Assembly: GCF_900101685.1 (NCBI RefSeq)
Contig: NZ_FMZZ01000010.1
Location: 227,114 to 291,113, forward strand
From: Actinokineospora iranica
GTDB lineage: Bacteria; Actinomycetota; Actinomycetes; Mycobacteriales; Pseudonocardiaceae
Reading direction: 5' to 3'
DNA length: 64,000 nt
Of this stretch, positions 26,076 to 34,800 are shown piece by piece; within the stretch, counting starts at the first letter, position 1; each line of letters opens with the position of its first letter. A model generated the notes under the pieces. It searched no databases. It saw nothing but the letters and a program-made list of their open reading frames with translations, and was not told the origin of the DNA. A program made the position numbers and the translations under genes.

Positions 26076-26770
26076 GCGTTCACTATGGCCAACACTGCGC
26101 CGTCGCGCGCGCGTCCGAGCTGCTCGGCGAGACCTGGACGCTGCTGGTCGTCCGGGAGCTGCTGCGCGGCGCGCAGCGCGTCGAGGACATCGCCCGCGGC
26201 CTTCCCCGGATCTCGCGCTCGCTGCTGGCGACCCGGCTGAGGACGCTGGTGGCCGCGGGCATCGCCGAACGGATGGCCTGCGCCGAACGGGCCTCCCCGA
26301 GATACCGGCTGACCGAGGCAGGACAAGAACTGCGCCCCGTGGTGGAGGCCCTTCGGTCGTGGGGGCGGCGGTGGCTGCCCGAGCCCCGGCTGCGTGACCT
26401 GGACCCGGCGCTGCTGGTGGCCGACATCTGCCGCGTCGCCGACACCGCGGACTTACCCGGCCCGGTGTCGGTGCGCGTCGACTTCGCCGACGCGCGACCG
26501 CGGGAACGGTGGTGGCTCGCCCTGGCCACGGGCGGTTCGTCGGCGCGGGACACGCCCCCCGCCGAGCCCGCGAGCGTTCGGGTCGTCTGCACGCTGGGCG
26601 CGCTGGCCCGGGTGTGGCTGGGCCACGGGCCGCTGCTCGAAGCGGTGCGCGACCGATCGATCCTCATCACCGGCGAGCTGGACCACGTTCGCACGGTGGT
26701 CGCCGTGCTGGCCCGCGGCGGCGACACCGCCCGGCCCGGGCCACCGGACATCGCCACGGTCGCCTCGTGA
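26072..26770 (+). CDS. HxlR-family winged-helix transcriptional regulator
   Basis: 232 aa. The N-terminal half is an HxlR winged helix: CAVARASELLGETWTLLVVR, RGLPRISRSLLATRLRTL and RYRLTEAGQELRPV. A ~110-residue C-terminal extension resembles the SCP2/sterol-carrier-like ligand domain found in longer actinobacterial HxlR proteins. The GTG start overlaps the preceding stop codon (GTGA), so it closes a three-gene coupled operon and may control it. The Cys in QHCAVARA is at the position used for redox or aldehyde sensing in some HxlR members. Confidence 0.85.
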   Translation: MSVHYGQHCAVARASELLGETWTLLVVRELLRGAQRVEDIARGLPRISRSLLATRLRTLVAAGIAERMACAERASPRYRLTEAGQELRPVVEALRSWGRRWLPEPRLRDLDPALLVADICRVADTADLPGPVSVRVDFADARPRERWWLALATGGSSARDTPPAEPASVRVVCTLGALARVWLGHGPLLEAVRDRSILITGELDHVRTVVAVLARGGDTARPGPPDIATVAS

Positions 26771-27019
26771 GCCGGACCGGGTGCCGGGTGTCCACGGGGG
26801 ATGGTCACACGCGGCCCATCCGCGGCGGCCGTGAGAACACGGATGGTGGTCACGCTGTCGGAGGACTGGCCGCCGCGCGGGTATTGCGATCAGCCGGACG
26901 GCTACTTTGCGGTCGGATGACACTTGGGCCGTCCCCGGCTCGGAACGTTTTCCTCGCGCCGATGGACGGGAAGACTCGTGAGCCAGTCGACCCGGAACAA
27001 GTGACTAAGGAGGACCGCG

Positions 27020-27364
27020 ATGCGCCGCCAGGACCCGGATGACGACCACGCCCGCCTGAGCGAGGACGAACGGCACGCCTTCGACGACATCGCGCGTCGC
27101 CTGGCGCACCAGTCGAGGCAGGACCTGTCCGGGTGCGACGACTGCTGTTTCATCGATGACGAGCCATTCGGCGACGGGCATTCCGACGGGCATTCCGACG
27201 ACCGGCCGCGGGCGGCCCCGCTGGTGCTGATGTCCTGCGCCGCCTGCTGCGTCGTGCTCGGTGTCGCCACGGGCAGCTTCGCCGTCGTCGCCACGGGAGT
27301 CGCGGTGATCATGCTGGTCGGGCTGCTGCTGCCCTACCCCTCGACGGGAACCGGACGGCGATGA
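27020..27364 (+). CDS. DUF3040 small membrane protein
   Basis: 114 aa. LSEDERHAFDDIARRLA at the N-terminus is the DUF3040 signature and two hydrophobic segments follow near the C-terminus. Unusually for this family it has clustered Cys (GCDDCCFIDD and SCAACCVV) and a duplicated GHSD. An AAGGAGGA ribosome site lies at 27006-27013. DUF3040 proteins are common, uncharacterised actinobacterial membrane proteins. Confidence 0.8.
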   Translation: MRRQDPDDDHARLSEDERHAFDDIARRLAHQSRQDLSGCDDCCFIDDEPFGDGHSDGHSDDRPRAAPLVLMSCAACCVVLGVATGSFAVVATGVAVIMLVGLLLPYPSTGTGRR

Positions 27365-27413
27365 GCGGCGGGCCGGGTAGCGGCCTGCCGGGAAAGCCGA
27401 GCCGACTCACCAG

Positions 27414-27608
27414 ATGACAGCCATCCCCGACGACAGCGGCACACCGGCACTCGTCCTGATCTGTGACGGATGTGGACGCTCCCGCCGCGGCGAACGGGCC
27501 CGGCCCGAGGCGTGGCTGTTGCTGTGGTCGCAGGCGGGCGGCGCGGGCTGGCGCGGCCGCGACCGCGCCATCGGCCCGCACTTCTGCCCACTCTGCGCCA
27601 CCCCGTGA
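27414..27608 (+). CDS. Small zinc-ribbon-like protein
   Basis: 64 aa with LICDGCGRSR and HFCPLCATP, two CxxC pairs 38 residues apart that could hold one zinc ion, flanking a Trp-rich middle (WLLLWSQ). It starts 49 bp after the DUF3040 gene on the same strand. No specific family was recognised. The paired CxxC motifs make it more likely to be real than neighbouring frames. Confidence 0.6.
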   Translation: MTAIPDDSGTPALVLICDGCGRSRRGERARPEAWLLLWSQAGGAGWRGRDRAIGPHFCPLCATP

Positions 27609-28171
27609 CCCGTGCGACGGTCCCTCCTGGGTGTGGTCGCGGTCGGGCCGGTGTGCTGAAGTGCTCCCACGCCCGAAGCAGGGATCGGCGGCATCCGCGG
27701 GCTGCGCTTCCACACCGTGGCGTTGACAGCGCGCGATGACCTCACGACGGCGAGCGAGCTTTCGCTGCGGACCGAGGTGGCGGCGCTGGCGACGCGCGGG
27801 CTGCGGCGCCGGGGCGGGCTGACTTCCCTGGCGGGCCTGCTCCGGCGCCATCGGCTTCGTCCGCTGACCCGCCGGGTCCGCGCGGTGCGAGGTCAGGATT
27901 GGCGCCGAGGGCACGCCGAGGCTGCCAGAGGCCGGGGACGCGCCATCCGGGTGCCGCCAGAAGACCCGGCGGACGACCAGTCCACGCTGGTCACCACCCG
28001 GCCGACAACGCGGCCGATCCCGCCCGAGTCCAGTCGCGGGGACGTCACGTGGGCGGACAGGGCCGACGGACGGTGGCCGTGTTCCTTCGCGGCTCTGTGC
28101 TCGCCGCCGCCAGGCAGATCCGGGCGAAGAAGCGCCAGAGCGACCGACCAAACCGATCGACGGTATGTGAC
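27609..28171. other. Non-coding region, nothing recognised
   Basis: About 560 bp. Frames on both strands are Arg/Pro-rich shadows without domains. A possible regulatory role for the convergently ending 28172-28462 gene is not visible in the sequence. Confidence 0.4.
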
Positions 28172-28462
28172 TCAGCGGTGGGAACGCAGGGCGCGGCCGT
28201 GGACCACGCGGGCGAGCAGCAGCAGGGCGACGGCGCCGAGAGTGGCTGTCACGAGGCTGGGAAGGTCGAAGTCGAAGGCCGTCTTCTGTCCGGTGACCAC
28301 CATGACGAGCAGTCCGCTGAATCCGGCTCCGAGCAGGCCGAGGCCGATGCTCGCGAACACGTTGGCGGCGAGACCGCCCCGTCGGGATCGGCGCCAACCG
28401 ACGAGCAGCGTCGCCGCCCACCCCGCCGCGGCACCGAACACCAGCAAAGCGACTAGACCCAT
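28172..28462 (-). CDS. GlsB/YeaQ/YmgE-type small membrane protein
   Basis: 96 aa with three hydrophobic segments and the Gly-rich spacing of the transglycosylase-associated (GlsB/YeaQ/YmgE) family: ALLVFGAAAGWAATLLVG, FASIGLGLLGAGFSGLL, LVTATLGAVALLLLARVV. Members are envelope-stress-related membrane proteins; the transglycosylase link in the name is not established biochemistry. A second member lies at 43109. Confidence 0.75.
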   Translation of the reverse strand: MGLVALLVFGAAAGWAATLLVGWRRSRRGGLAANVFASIGLGLLGAGFSGLLVMVVTGQKTAFDFDLPSLVTATLGAVALLLLARVVHGRALRSHR

Positions 28463-28502
28463 GTGATCATCGTACCCGTCCGCGTCGCGGTGCGGGGGCC
28501 GT

Positions 28503-30548
28503 TTACCAGCCGGTGGCGTCGAGGATGGCGTCCTCGACGACGGGCGCGAGTGTGGTCATGAACGTGGCCGTGACGTGGTTGTCGTCCATGTACACCAGCA
28601 CGTTGCCGATCGTCGGCGGGCAGGTCAACGATGTGCAGAAGTAGTCGCTGAAGTCCAGGAACGACACGTTCGAGGGGATGTCGGGGATGTTGTCGTAGGG
28701 CGGGTCGGCGGCGAGGATGTCGCCGCGTGGCACGGCGCAGCGATCGGACTCCGCGCCGTCGCGCAGGACGCATTCGGGGGGAGAGTGCCCGAACCGCGGA
28801 TTGTCCCGCACAGCGAGCACCGTGATCCCGGCCCGGTCGAGTTCGCGCCAGCGCTCGACGAACCCGGGCGGCGTCCACTCGGTGCGCCCGACCCGGACAT
28901 CGCGGGTGGCCAGGGTGAACACCGCGTCCGGGCGCAGGCGCAGGATCTCGGCCGTGGCGTCGTCGTTCCATTCGAGGCAGTCGAGATCGCCGGGGGCGAG
29001 TTCGGACGCCGTGGAGTAGGGGCAGCCGCCCCTGGTGATGATCACCAGTTGCCAGTCGTGGCGTTCGGCGATGGGCGCAAGCGCGGCGACGTACTGCCCG
29101 ATGTGGGAGTCGCCGACAACCGCGATCCGCTTGGCGGGCGTGGTCCTGGTCTCGCTGGTGCACACGCGCAGCGCCCGGGTGCCGGGAGCGAGGGCGCAGT
29201 CGCGTTCATCGATGCCCGCCCAGTCGTTGGACAGCGCCACCATGGGCGGCAACAGGGACGCGTCGGGAATGCCGGAGTACTCGAAGCCCGGGGCGCGGGC
29301 GAGGGCGCCGGGGTGGTCGGGGTCGCCCTGGGCGATTCCGGAGAAGTCGTTCGCCCGCAGGACCAGGGTGTGCCAGGAGAACAGGACCAGCAGGACGGAA
29401 GCCAGTGTGAGAGCCGCGAGCCGGTAAGGGGCCCAGCGGGCGACGCCGAGCCGGGAACGCCGTACCGGTTCCTCGATCAGGTGGTGAGTCAGCGCGGCCA
29501 GGGCCAAGGACACGACGATGATGACCGCGCCCGCGCGCGGGCCGACCGTGGCCCGGTCGTGGACGACCAGGAAGAAGACCAGCACCGGCCAGTGCCACAG
29601 GTACAGGCTGTAGCTGAGGTCCCCCAGGTAGCGCAGGGGACGGGAGACCAGAAACCGGTCCACCCCCATCCGGTCGCCGGTGTTCCCGGCCAGGATCACC
29701 GCCACCGCGCTCAGCGTCGGCCACAGCGCGAGGTAGCCGGGAAAGCTGCCGCCCACCGGGATGACGAGCCCGCAGAGCACCAGGGCCACGACACCTGCCC
29801 AGCCCAGCGCCACCCGCACCCGGCGGGGCAACGAGACAGGGACGAGGGCGAGCACGCCGCCCAGAGCGAACTCCCAGACCCGGGTGAGGGTGTGGAAATA
29901 GGCGAGCGGCTGGTTGACCGCGGTCAGCCACACCGAGTACGCCAACGAGGCCGTCAGCACCGCCAGCAGGACAGCCAGCAGTGCGGGACGCAGCCGTCGG
30001 CCTGCCCGGTGGACGAGGAACGCGAGCGCGCCGAACAACAGCGGCCAGGCCAGGTACAACTGGCCCTGGATCGACAGCGACCAGAAGCGCTGGACGACAC
30101 TGGCGACGTTGTTCTGGGCGTAGTAGTCGATCGAGTCGGTCGCCAGCTGCCAGTTCTCCACGTACAGCGCCGCGGCGCCGATCTCCCGGATGGTCTGCAG
30201 CCACCGGTTCTGGGGCAGCCACACGACCGTGGCGACCATCACCGCGAACAGAACCGTCAGCGCCGCGGGGAACAGCCGGGTGATCATCCGACCCCACAGC
30301 GGCCGAAAGTCGATCCCCCGCCCCTCGACGGCTCGGGTCAACTGGCCGGTCAGCAGGAAGCCCGCGACGACGAAGAACACATCGACGCCACCGGACACCC
30401 GGCCCAGCCACACGTGGTACACCACGACCAGGGTCAGGGCGAGGGCTCGCAGCCCCTGGATCTCGGGCCGATACCGGCGCGGCCTGGCCTCGTCTTCCGG
30501 ACCGACGACGCCGGTGGCCAGCCGCTCTCCGCTCGCCAGGCCACTCAC
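28503..30548 (-). CDS. Acyltransferase-3 (OafA/YrhL type) with C-terminal SGNH domain
   Basis: 681 aa. The N-terminal ~385 residues hold about ten membrane segments with the catalytic-type VVYHVWLGRVSGGVDVFFVV region of acyltransferase family 3. The C-terminal ~250 residues, outside the membrane, form an SGNH hydrolase-like domain: VVGDSHIGQYV (Ser about 480) and DDNHVTATF (Asp/His about 655). Such proteins O-acetylate cell-surface polysaccharides using cytosolic acetyl donors and the SGNH domain for transfer. GTG 30548 has GGAGG seven bases upstream. The glycan target is unknown. Confidence 0.9.
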   Translation of the reverse strand: MSGLASGERLATGVVGPEDEARPRRYRPEIQGLRALALTLVVVYHVWLGRVSGGVDVFFVVAGFLLTGQLTRAVEGRGIDFRPLWGRMITRLFPAALTVLFAVMVATVVWLPQNRWLQTIREIGAAALYVENWQLATDSIDYYAQNNVASVVQRFWSLSIQGQLYLAWPLLFGALAFLVHRAGRRLRPALLAVLLAVLTASLAYSVWLTAVNQPLAYFHTLTRVWEFALGGVLALVPVSLPRRVRVALGWAGVVALVLCGLVIPVGGSFPGYLALWPTLSAVAVILAGNTGDRMGVDRFLVSRPLRYLGDLSYSLYLWHWPVLVFFLVVHDRATVGPRAGAVIIVVSLALAALTHHLIEEPVRRSRLGVARWAPYRLAALTLASVLLVLFSWHTLVLRANDFSGIAQGDPDHPGALARAPGFEYSGIPDASLLPPMVALSNDWAGIDERDCALAPGTRALRVCTSETRTTPAKRIAVVGDSHIGQYVAALAPIAERHDWQLVIITRGGCPYSTASELAPGDLDCLEWNDDATAEILRLRPDAVFTLATRDVRVGRTEWTPPGFVERWRELDRAGITVLAVRDNPRFGHSPPECVLRDGAESDRCAVPRGDILAADPPYDNIPDIPSNVSFLDFSDYFCTSLTCPPTIGNVLVYMDDNHVTATFMTTLAPVVEDAILDATGW

Positions 30549-30896
30549 GGCATACCCTCCGGGGAGATGCCCCGGCGAGCCGGGGCGTCAGGAGAGCGGA
30601 ACCGGTCATCGAGAGCCGGACATGCTGTTGTGGTGCTGGTCATGCGCTCTCCCGCTGGTTTGACTCTTCACACTCGCCCCGACGGAAACGAGCGGCCGAC
30701 CAGACTTCCCGGCACACCGCGAGACACCCTGCCCGATGGGCCCAGCCGCAGACAAACCAGGGCCGATCGGGAAGGAGGCCGAGGATCGGCGTTCAGCGAC
30801 CCGGAGCCGAGGAATCGAGGCGAACCCCTCCATTGTCGCGGCCACGCGCCTTACCCGGGGGAGTCCGAGTTCGGCGTTCGGGGACGACACGCGGGT
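30549..30896. other. Intergenic region, no gene seen
   Basis: About 348 bp between two minus-strand genes, with no convincing frame. It should hold the promoter of the acyltransferase gene. Confidence 0.4.
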
Positions 30897-32108
30897 TCAC
30901 CCCGTCTCGTGTCGCCCGCGGGTGTCGGGCCTGCCGGTGGGGAGGTTGGCCGGGGGTTCGATGCTGAGCGCTTTGGCCACCGGCACGTCGGTGGAGGAGT
31001 GCAGCACGATCGACAGCGCGATGGTGATGGCCACGAGGTCGAACACGTGCTCTCCCGCGGGGATCGCGGCCTGCAGGACCAGCAGGCCGTAGACCACCGA
31101 GGCGAACCCCTTGGGACCGAACCACGCCGCGGCGGAGCGTTCCCGTGCCGGCAGCGGGGTGCGCAGCAGGGACAGCGTCATCGCCGCCGGGCGCACCAGC
31201 AGGATCGCGATCACCGCCACCGCCCAGTCGCCGAGCGACAGGTGCGAGATCCGCTCGGGCGTGATCAGCGCGCCGAACACCAGCAGCGCGGCGAACTTCG
31301 TGACCTCCGAGAGCAGGTCGCCGAGGTGCTCGAAATGCTCCGCCATGCTGCGGTCCAGGGTGGCCAGGGTGGACCCGGCGGCGAACGCGGCCAGGTAGGG
31401 GTTGGCGTGGGTGAGGTGGCAGGTCGCGTACAGGATGACCGCGATCGCCAGCGGCCCCAGCGCCTGCAGGCGCGGTTCGGCGGTGAACACGCGCGTGCGC
31501 CAGGCCAGCGCGACCGCGGCCGGGATCACGATGCCCAGCACGAGTCCGGCGACCAGTTCCACGGCCACGGCGCCGAGGTGGGTGTCGGAGTTGGTGGCGG
31601 TGGCCAGGAAAATCAGCACGAACGGCAGCGCGAGCCCGTCGTTGAGACCGGACTCGACGTTGAGCAGCCGCCGCAGCCGCAGCGGCACGTCGTCCCGCCC
31701 CACGATGGCCGAGGCGAACACCGGGTCCGTGGGCGAGAGGACCGCGCCGACCAGCAACGAGGTCGTCCAGTCCAGTCCGGCCAGGTAGTGCGCGGGCAGC
31801 GCGATGCCCACCATCGTCAACGGCATCGCCAGCCCCAGCGCCCGCCCGGACAGCCGCCAGCCCTCGCGCAGATCCGGCAAGCCCGCCCGTTGCCCGTCGG
31901 TGAACAGGACGGTGAACAGCGCCAGATCGGCCAGCCCCGTGACGAACGCCCCATCCGAGGGGATGTCGACCAGTCCGAGGCCGCCGCGCCCGATCAGCGC
32001 CCCCGCGACCAGGAACAACAGCGCGGTGGACAACACCGTTCGCGCCGCCAGCGCCGAGAGCGACACACAAATCAGCAACACCACACCGAACGCCAACACC
32101 AGCGCCAC
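30897..32108 (-). CDS. CPA1-family (NhaP-type) Na+/H+ antiporter
   Basis: 403 aa, about 12 membrane segments. Features are LFLVAGALIGRGGLGLVD, the inhibitor/ion-pathway region LVGAVLSPTDPVFASAIVG, and NVESGLNDGLALPFVLI with the acidic ND pair of the CPA1 exchangers. I place the start at GTG 32108 because AGGGG precedes it by seven bases and the upstream extension is soluble, disordered and unlike the family. It exports Na+ or K+ for H+. A SulP anion transporter gene is transcribed divergently, about 600 bp away. Confidence 0.87.
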   Translation of the reverse strand: MALVLAFGVVLLICVSLSALAARTVLSTALLFLVAGALIGRGGLGLVDIPSDGAFVTGLADLALFTVLFTDGQRAGLPDLREGWRLSGRALGLAMPLTMVGIALPAHYLAGLDWTTSLLVGAVLSPTDPVFASAIVGRDDVPLRLRRLLNVESGLNDGLALPFVLIFLATATNSDTHLGAVAVELVAGLVLGIVIPAAVALAWRTRVFTAEPRLQALGPLAIAVILYATCHLTHANPYLAAFAAGSTLATLDRSMAEHFEHLGDLLSEVTKFAALLVFGALITPERISHLSLGDWAVAVIAILLVRPAAMTLSLLRTPLPARERSAAAWFGPKGFASVVYGLLVLQAAIPAGEHVFDLVAITIALSIVLHSSTDVPVAKALSIEPPANLPTGRPDTRGRHETG

Positions 32109-32717
32109 GGAAGAACCCCTGCCCACGCCGACCACGGCCCACCACCGGACGGGGGTGGGCGTGCCGACCAGACTTCCCGGCGCTCCGCGCGCAAAGATCC
32201 CGTATAGACGCCATCGGCGCAACCTCCGCGCGGCGACACGCGGTATCCGCGAACCTGCGGGGTCCGCGCCGGAAGGCGCAGTCGATTCGGGGGACACGGG
32301 GATCGCCACCCGAGATGGACGAACATCGGCGTGGTCGGCGGGCAGGTCGGTGTCCTCTGCCACATTCCGGCTTTCCCAGGTCACCTTCGGCCCGGGCGCG
32401 TCGGTAAAGTGCGGTCGCGGTGGTGAGGTCAGCCCACCAGGCGCGGGGACGACGGTGTTCCCGCCCACCCATCTCTCAAGGACAGGAGACGACGCGTGCG
32501 CCCTTGCTCGCCCCAGTCCCTGTCCTGTCCGCCGTAACGGGCCGTCTTTCTCGCGCTGTCACCGGCTTTCCCGGTTCGACGGTGCGGTTCCCGGTTTGCC
32601 TGACCCCGACGCGGGCCTTTGCTCAAGGGGTTGCCGTCTTCCGTTCCGCTTCTTCGCGCGCGGTTCCACGCGTGCCCGAGTACGACAGGATCGCTGTTGA
32701 ACGTCTCTTCTCCGAAC
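32109..32717. other. Divergent intergenic region
   Basis: About 600 bp between the NhaP-type and SulP genes. The open frames extending both genes into this stretch look non-homologous. It must contain two divergent promoters; none is clear by eye. Confidence 0.4.
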
Positions 32718-34214
32718 ATGTCGCCGTCCGGCTCCGGGCGGAAGGCTCCGGTGTTCGCTCGTCCGGCGTGGCTGCGCCCGAAGGTGCTGCGCACCGAGGT
32801 GCTGGCCGGGCTGGTGGTGGCGTTGGCGCTGATTCCGGAGGCGATCTCGTTCTCGATCATCGCCGGGGTCGACCCGAGCGTGGGGCTGTTCGCCTCGTTC
32901 ACCATGGCCGTGGTGATCTCGGTCGTGGGCGGTCGCCCGGCGATGATCTCCGCGGCCACCGGGGCGGTGGCGTTGGTGGTCGCGCCGCTGACCCGGGAGC
33001 ACGGGCTGGGTTACCTGCTCGCGGCGGTGATCCTGGGCGGGGCGATCCAGATCGCCCTGGGTGGGCTCGGCGTGGCGAAGCTGATGCGGTTCGTCCCGCG
33101 GTCGGTGATGGTCGGGTTCGTCAACGCCCTGGCGATCCTGATCTTCCTGGCGCAGGTTCCCGAGCTGGTCGACGTGCCATGGGTGGTCTACCCACTGGTG
33201 CTGGGCGCGCTGGCGCTGATGGTCTTGCTGCCCCGGCTGACCACGATCGTGCCCGCTCCGCTGGTGTCGATCATCGCGTTGACCGCGTTGACCGTCGGCG
33301 CGGGAATCGCGGTGCCCACGGTCGGTGACCGGGGAGCCCTGCCCTCGGCGCTGCCGGTGCCCGGCCTGCCCGACGTCCCGTTCACCCTCGACACCCTGAA
33401 GATCGTCGCCCCGTACGCGCTCGCGCTGGCCCTGGTCGGGCTGATGGAGTCGCTGATGACCGCGAAACTGGTCGACGACCTCACCGACACCCACTCCGAC
33501 AAGACCCGCGAGTCCATCGGCCAGGGCGTCGCCAACGTCGTCACCGGGTTCTTCGGCGGCATGGGCGGCTGCGCCATGATCGGCCAGACGATGATCAACG
33601 TGAAGAACGGCGCCCGCACCCGGCTCTCCACGTTCCTGGCCGGGGTGTTCCTGATGATCCTGTGCGTGTCCTTCGGCCCGATCGTGTCCCAGATCCCGAT
33701 GGCCGCCCTCGTCGCGGTGATGGTCCTGGTCGCCTTCGGCACCTTCGACTGGCACTCGGTGGCCCCGGCGACGCTGCGGCGGATGCCCACCGGGGAGATC
33801 ACCGTCATGGTGGTGACCGTCGCGGTCGTCGTGGCCACCGACAACCTCGCGATCGGCGTCGTGGTCGGCTCCCTCACCGCCATGGTGATCTTCGCCCGCC
33901 GGGTCGCCCGGGTCGTCACCGTCGAACCCGTGCGCGATCCCGACGGGAACCGGGTCGTCTACCTGGTCACCGGAGAGTTGTTCTTCGCTTCCAGCAACGA
34001 TCTCGTCTACCAGTTCGACTACGCGGGCGACCCGGACACGGTGGTCATCGACCTCGCCGCCGCCCACATCTGGGACGCGTCCTCGGTCGCCGCTCTCGAC
34101 GCGATCACCACCAAGTACGCCGCCCGCGGCAAGACCGTGGAGATCACCGGCCTCAACCACCACAGCGCCGCCATCCACCAGACCCTCACCGGCGAACTCG
34201 TGAGCAATCACTAG
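32718..34214 (+). CDS. SulP-family anion transporter with STAS domain
   Basis: 498 aa. The SulP core (about residues 15-400) opens with LAGLVVALALIPEAISFSII and contains FFGGMGGCAMIGQTMINVK. A C-terminal STAS domain (about 410-498) includes HIWDASSVAALD. SulP proteins import sulfate, bicarbonate or other anions with H+ or Na+; sequence alone does not tell which. ATG 32718 has no ribosome site. A TTG at 32697 preceded by CAGGA is a good alternative and would add seven residues. The divergent Na+/H+ antiporter makes Na+-dependent bicarbonate uptake a reasonable hypothesis. Confidence 0.88.
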   Translation: MSPSGSGRKAPVFARPAWLRPKVLRTEVLAGLVVALALIPEAISFSIIAGVDPSVGLFASFTMAVVISVVGGRPAMISAATGAVALVVAPLTREHGLGYLLAAVILGGAIQIALGGLGVAKLMRFVPRSVMVGFVNALAILIFLAQVPELVDVPWVVYPLVLGALALMVLLPRLTTIVPAPLVSIIALTALTVGAGIAVPTVGDRGALPSALPVPGLPDVPFTLDTLKIVAPYALALALVGLMESLMTAKLVDDLTDTHSDKTRESIGQGVANVVTGFFGGMGGCAMIGQTMINVKNGARTRLSTFLAGVFLMILCVSFGPIVSQIPMAALVAVMVLVAFGTFDWHSVAPATLRRMPTGEITVMVVTVAVVVATDNLAIGVVVGSLTAMVIFARRVARVVTVEPVRDPDGNRVVYLVTGELFFASSNDLVYQFDYAGDPDTVVIDLAAAHIWDASSVAALDAITTKYAARGKTVEITGLNHHSAAIHQTLTGELVSNH

Positions 34215-34434
34215 GCGTCAGCGTCGAGGTGCGCACCTGACCGGGGGCGTGTTCGCCGCGTGGTCACCAAGACCGCTCCCGCTGGACCGCGTAGCCGACA
34301 CGCATCGCCGCGGCGAGGACGGCACTACTTTCGGAAAGATCATCATCAGGGTATGAGATGGTGTGTGGGAACCGGACCGGCCACGACTGCGTCGGATCGT
34401 CCCGTAAGCCGGAGTCGAACCGTGGGGGGCAGCC

Positions 34435-34800
34435 TTGAGTGGCTACCAAGTCGAGATCGAAGGACTCGGTCGTCTGATCCAGACGCTGGAGACGGCGGCC
34501 GACAGCATCACCGACGCCAACAACCGGCTCAAAGACGCCTCGCCCTCCGATCTGGGCAGCGCTGAGCTGGACCGTGCGGGCGGGGACTTCCAGGACCGCT
34601 GGGAGCACGGCACCAAGAAGCTGGCCGAGGCCGCGGGCAACGTCACCGAGGGTATGCAGGTCACCAAGAAGGCGTACGAGGAAATCGAGAAGGCCCTCAC
34701 CGAGGTCTTCAGCACGATGGCGGGCGCCTTCAGCGGCGGCGGGTCCGGCGAAGGTTCCGGCAACAGCGAGATCTCCTCGCGCCTGGGCGGTGACGCGTGA
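34435..34800 (+). CDS. WXG100-like protein
   Basis: 121 aa. Two long helices (GLGRLIQTLETAADSITDAN and GTKKLAEAAGNVTEGMQVTK) are joined by FQDRWEHG near residue 57, standing in for the WXG turn. A Gly/Ser-rich tail follows. It starts at TTG 34435 after GGGGG. The stop overlaps the next gene's GTG by four bases. It is likely the helical partner of the larger protein that follows, as in type VII substrate pairs. Confidence 0.75.
   Translation: MSGYQVEIEGLGRLIQTLETAADSITDANNRLKDASPSDLGSAELDRAGGDFQDRWEHGTKKLAEAAGNVTEGMQVTKKAYEEIEKALTEVFSTMAGAFSGGGSGEGSGNSEISSRLGGDA

Noticed and set aside
27309..28421. 370-codon minus-strand frame over 27.3-28.4 kb
   Set aside because: Overlaps the DUF3040, zinc-ribbon and GlsB genes; Arg/Pro-rich without domains.
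28575..32207. 1210-codon plus-strand open frame
   Set aside because: Spans two well-supported minus-strand genes and their spacer; Gln/Arg/Gly-rich shadow typical of high-GC DNA.
32109..32468. N-terminal extension of the NhaP-type antiporter to 32468
   Set aside because: The 120-residue extension is disordered and soluble; GTG 32108 with a ribosome site directly precedes the first membrane helix.
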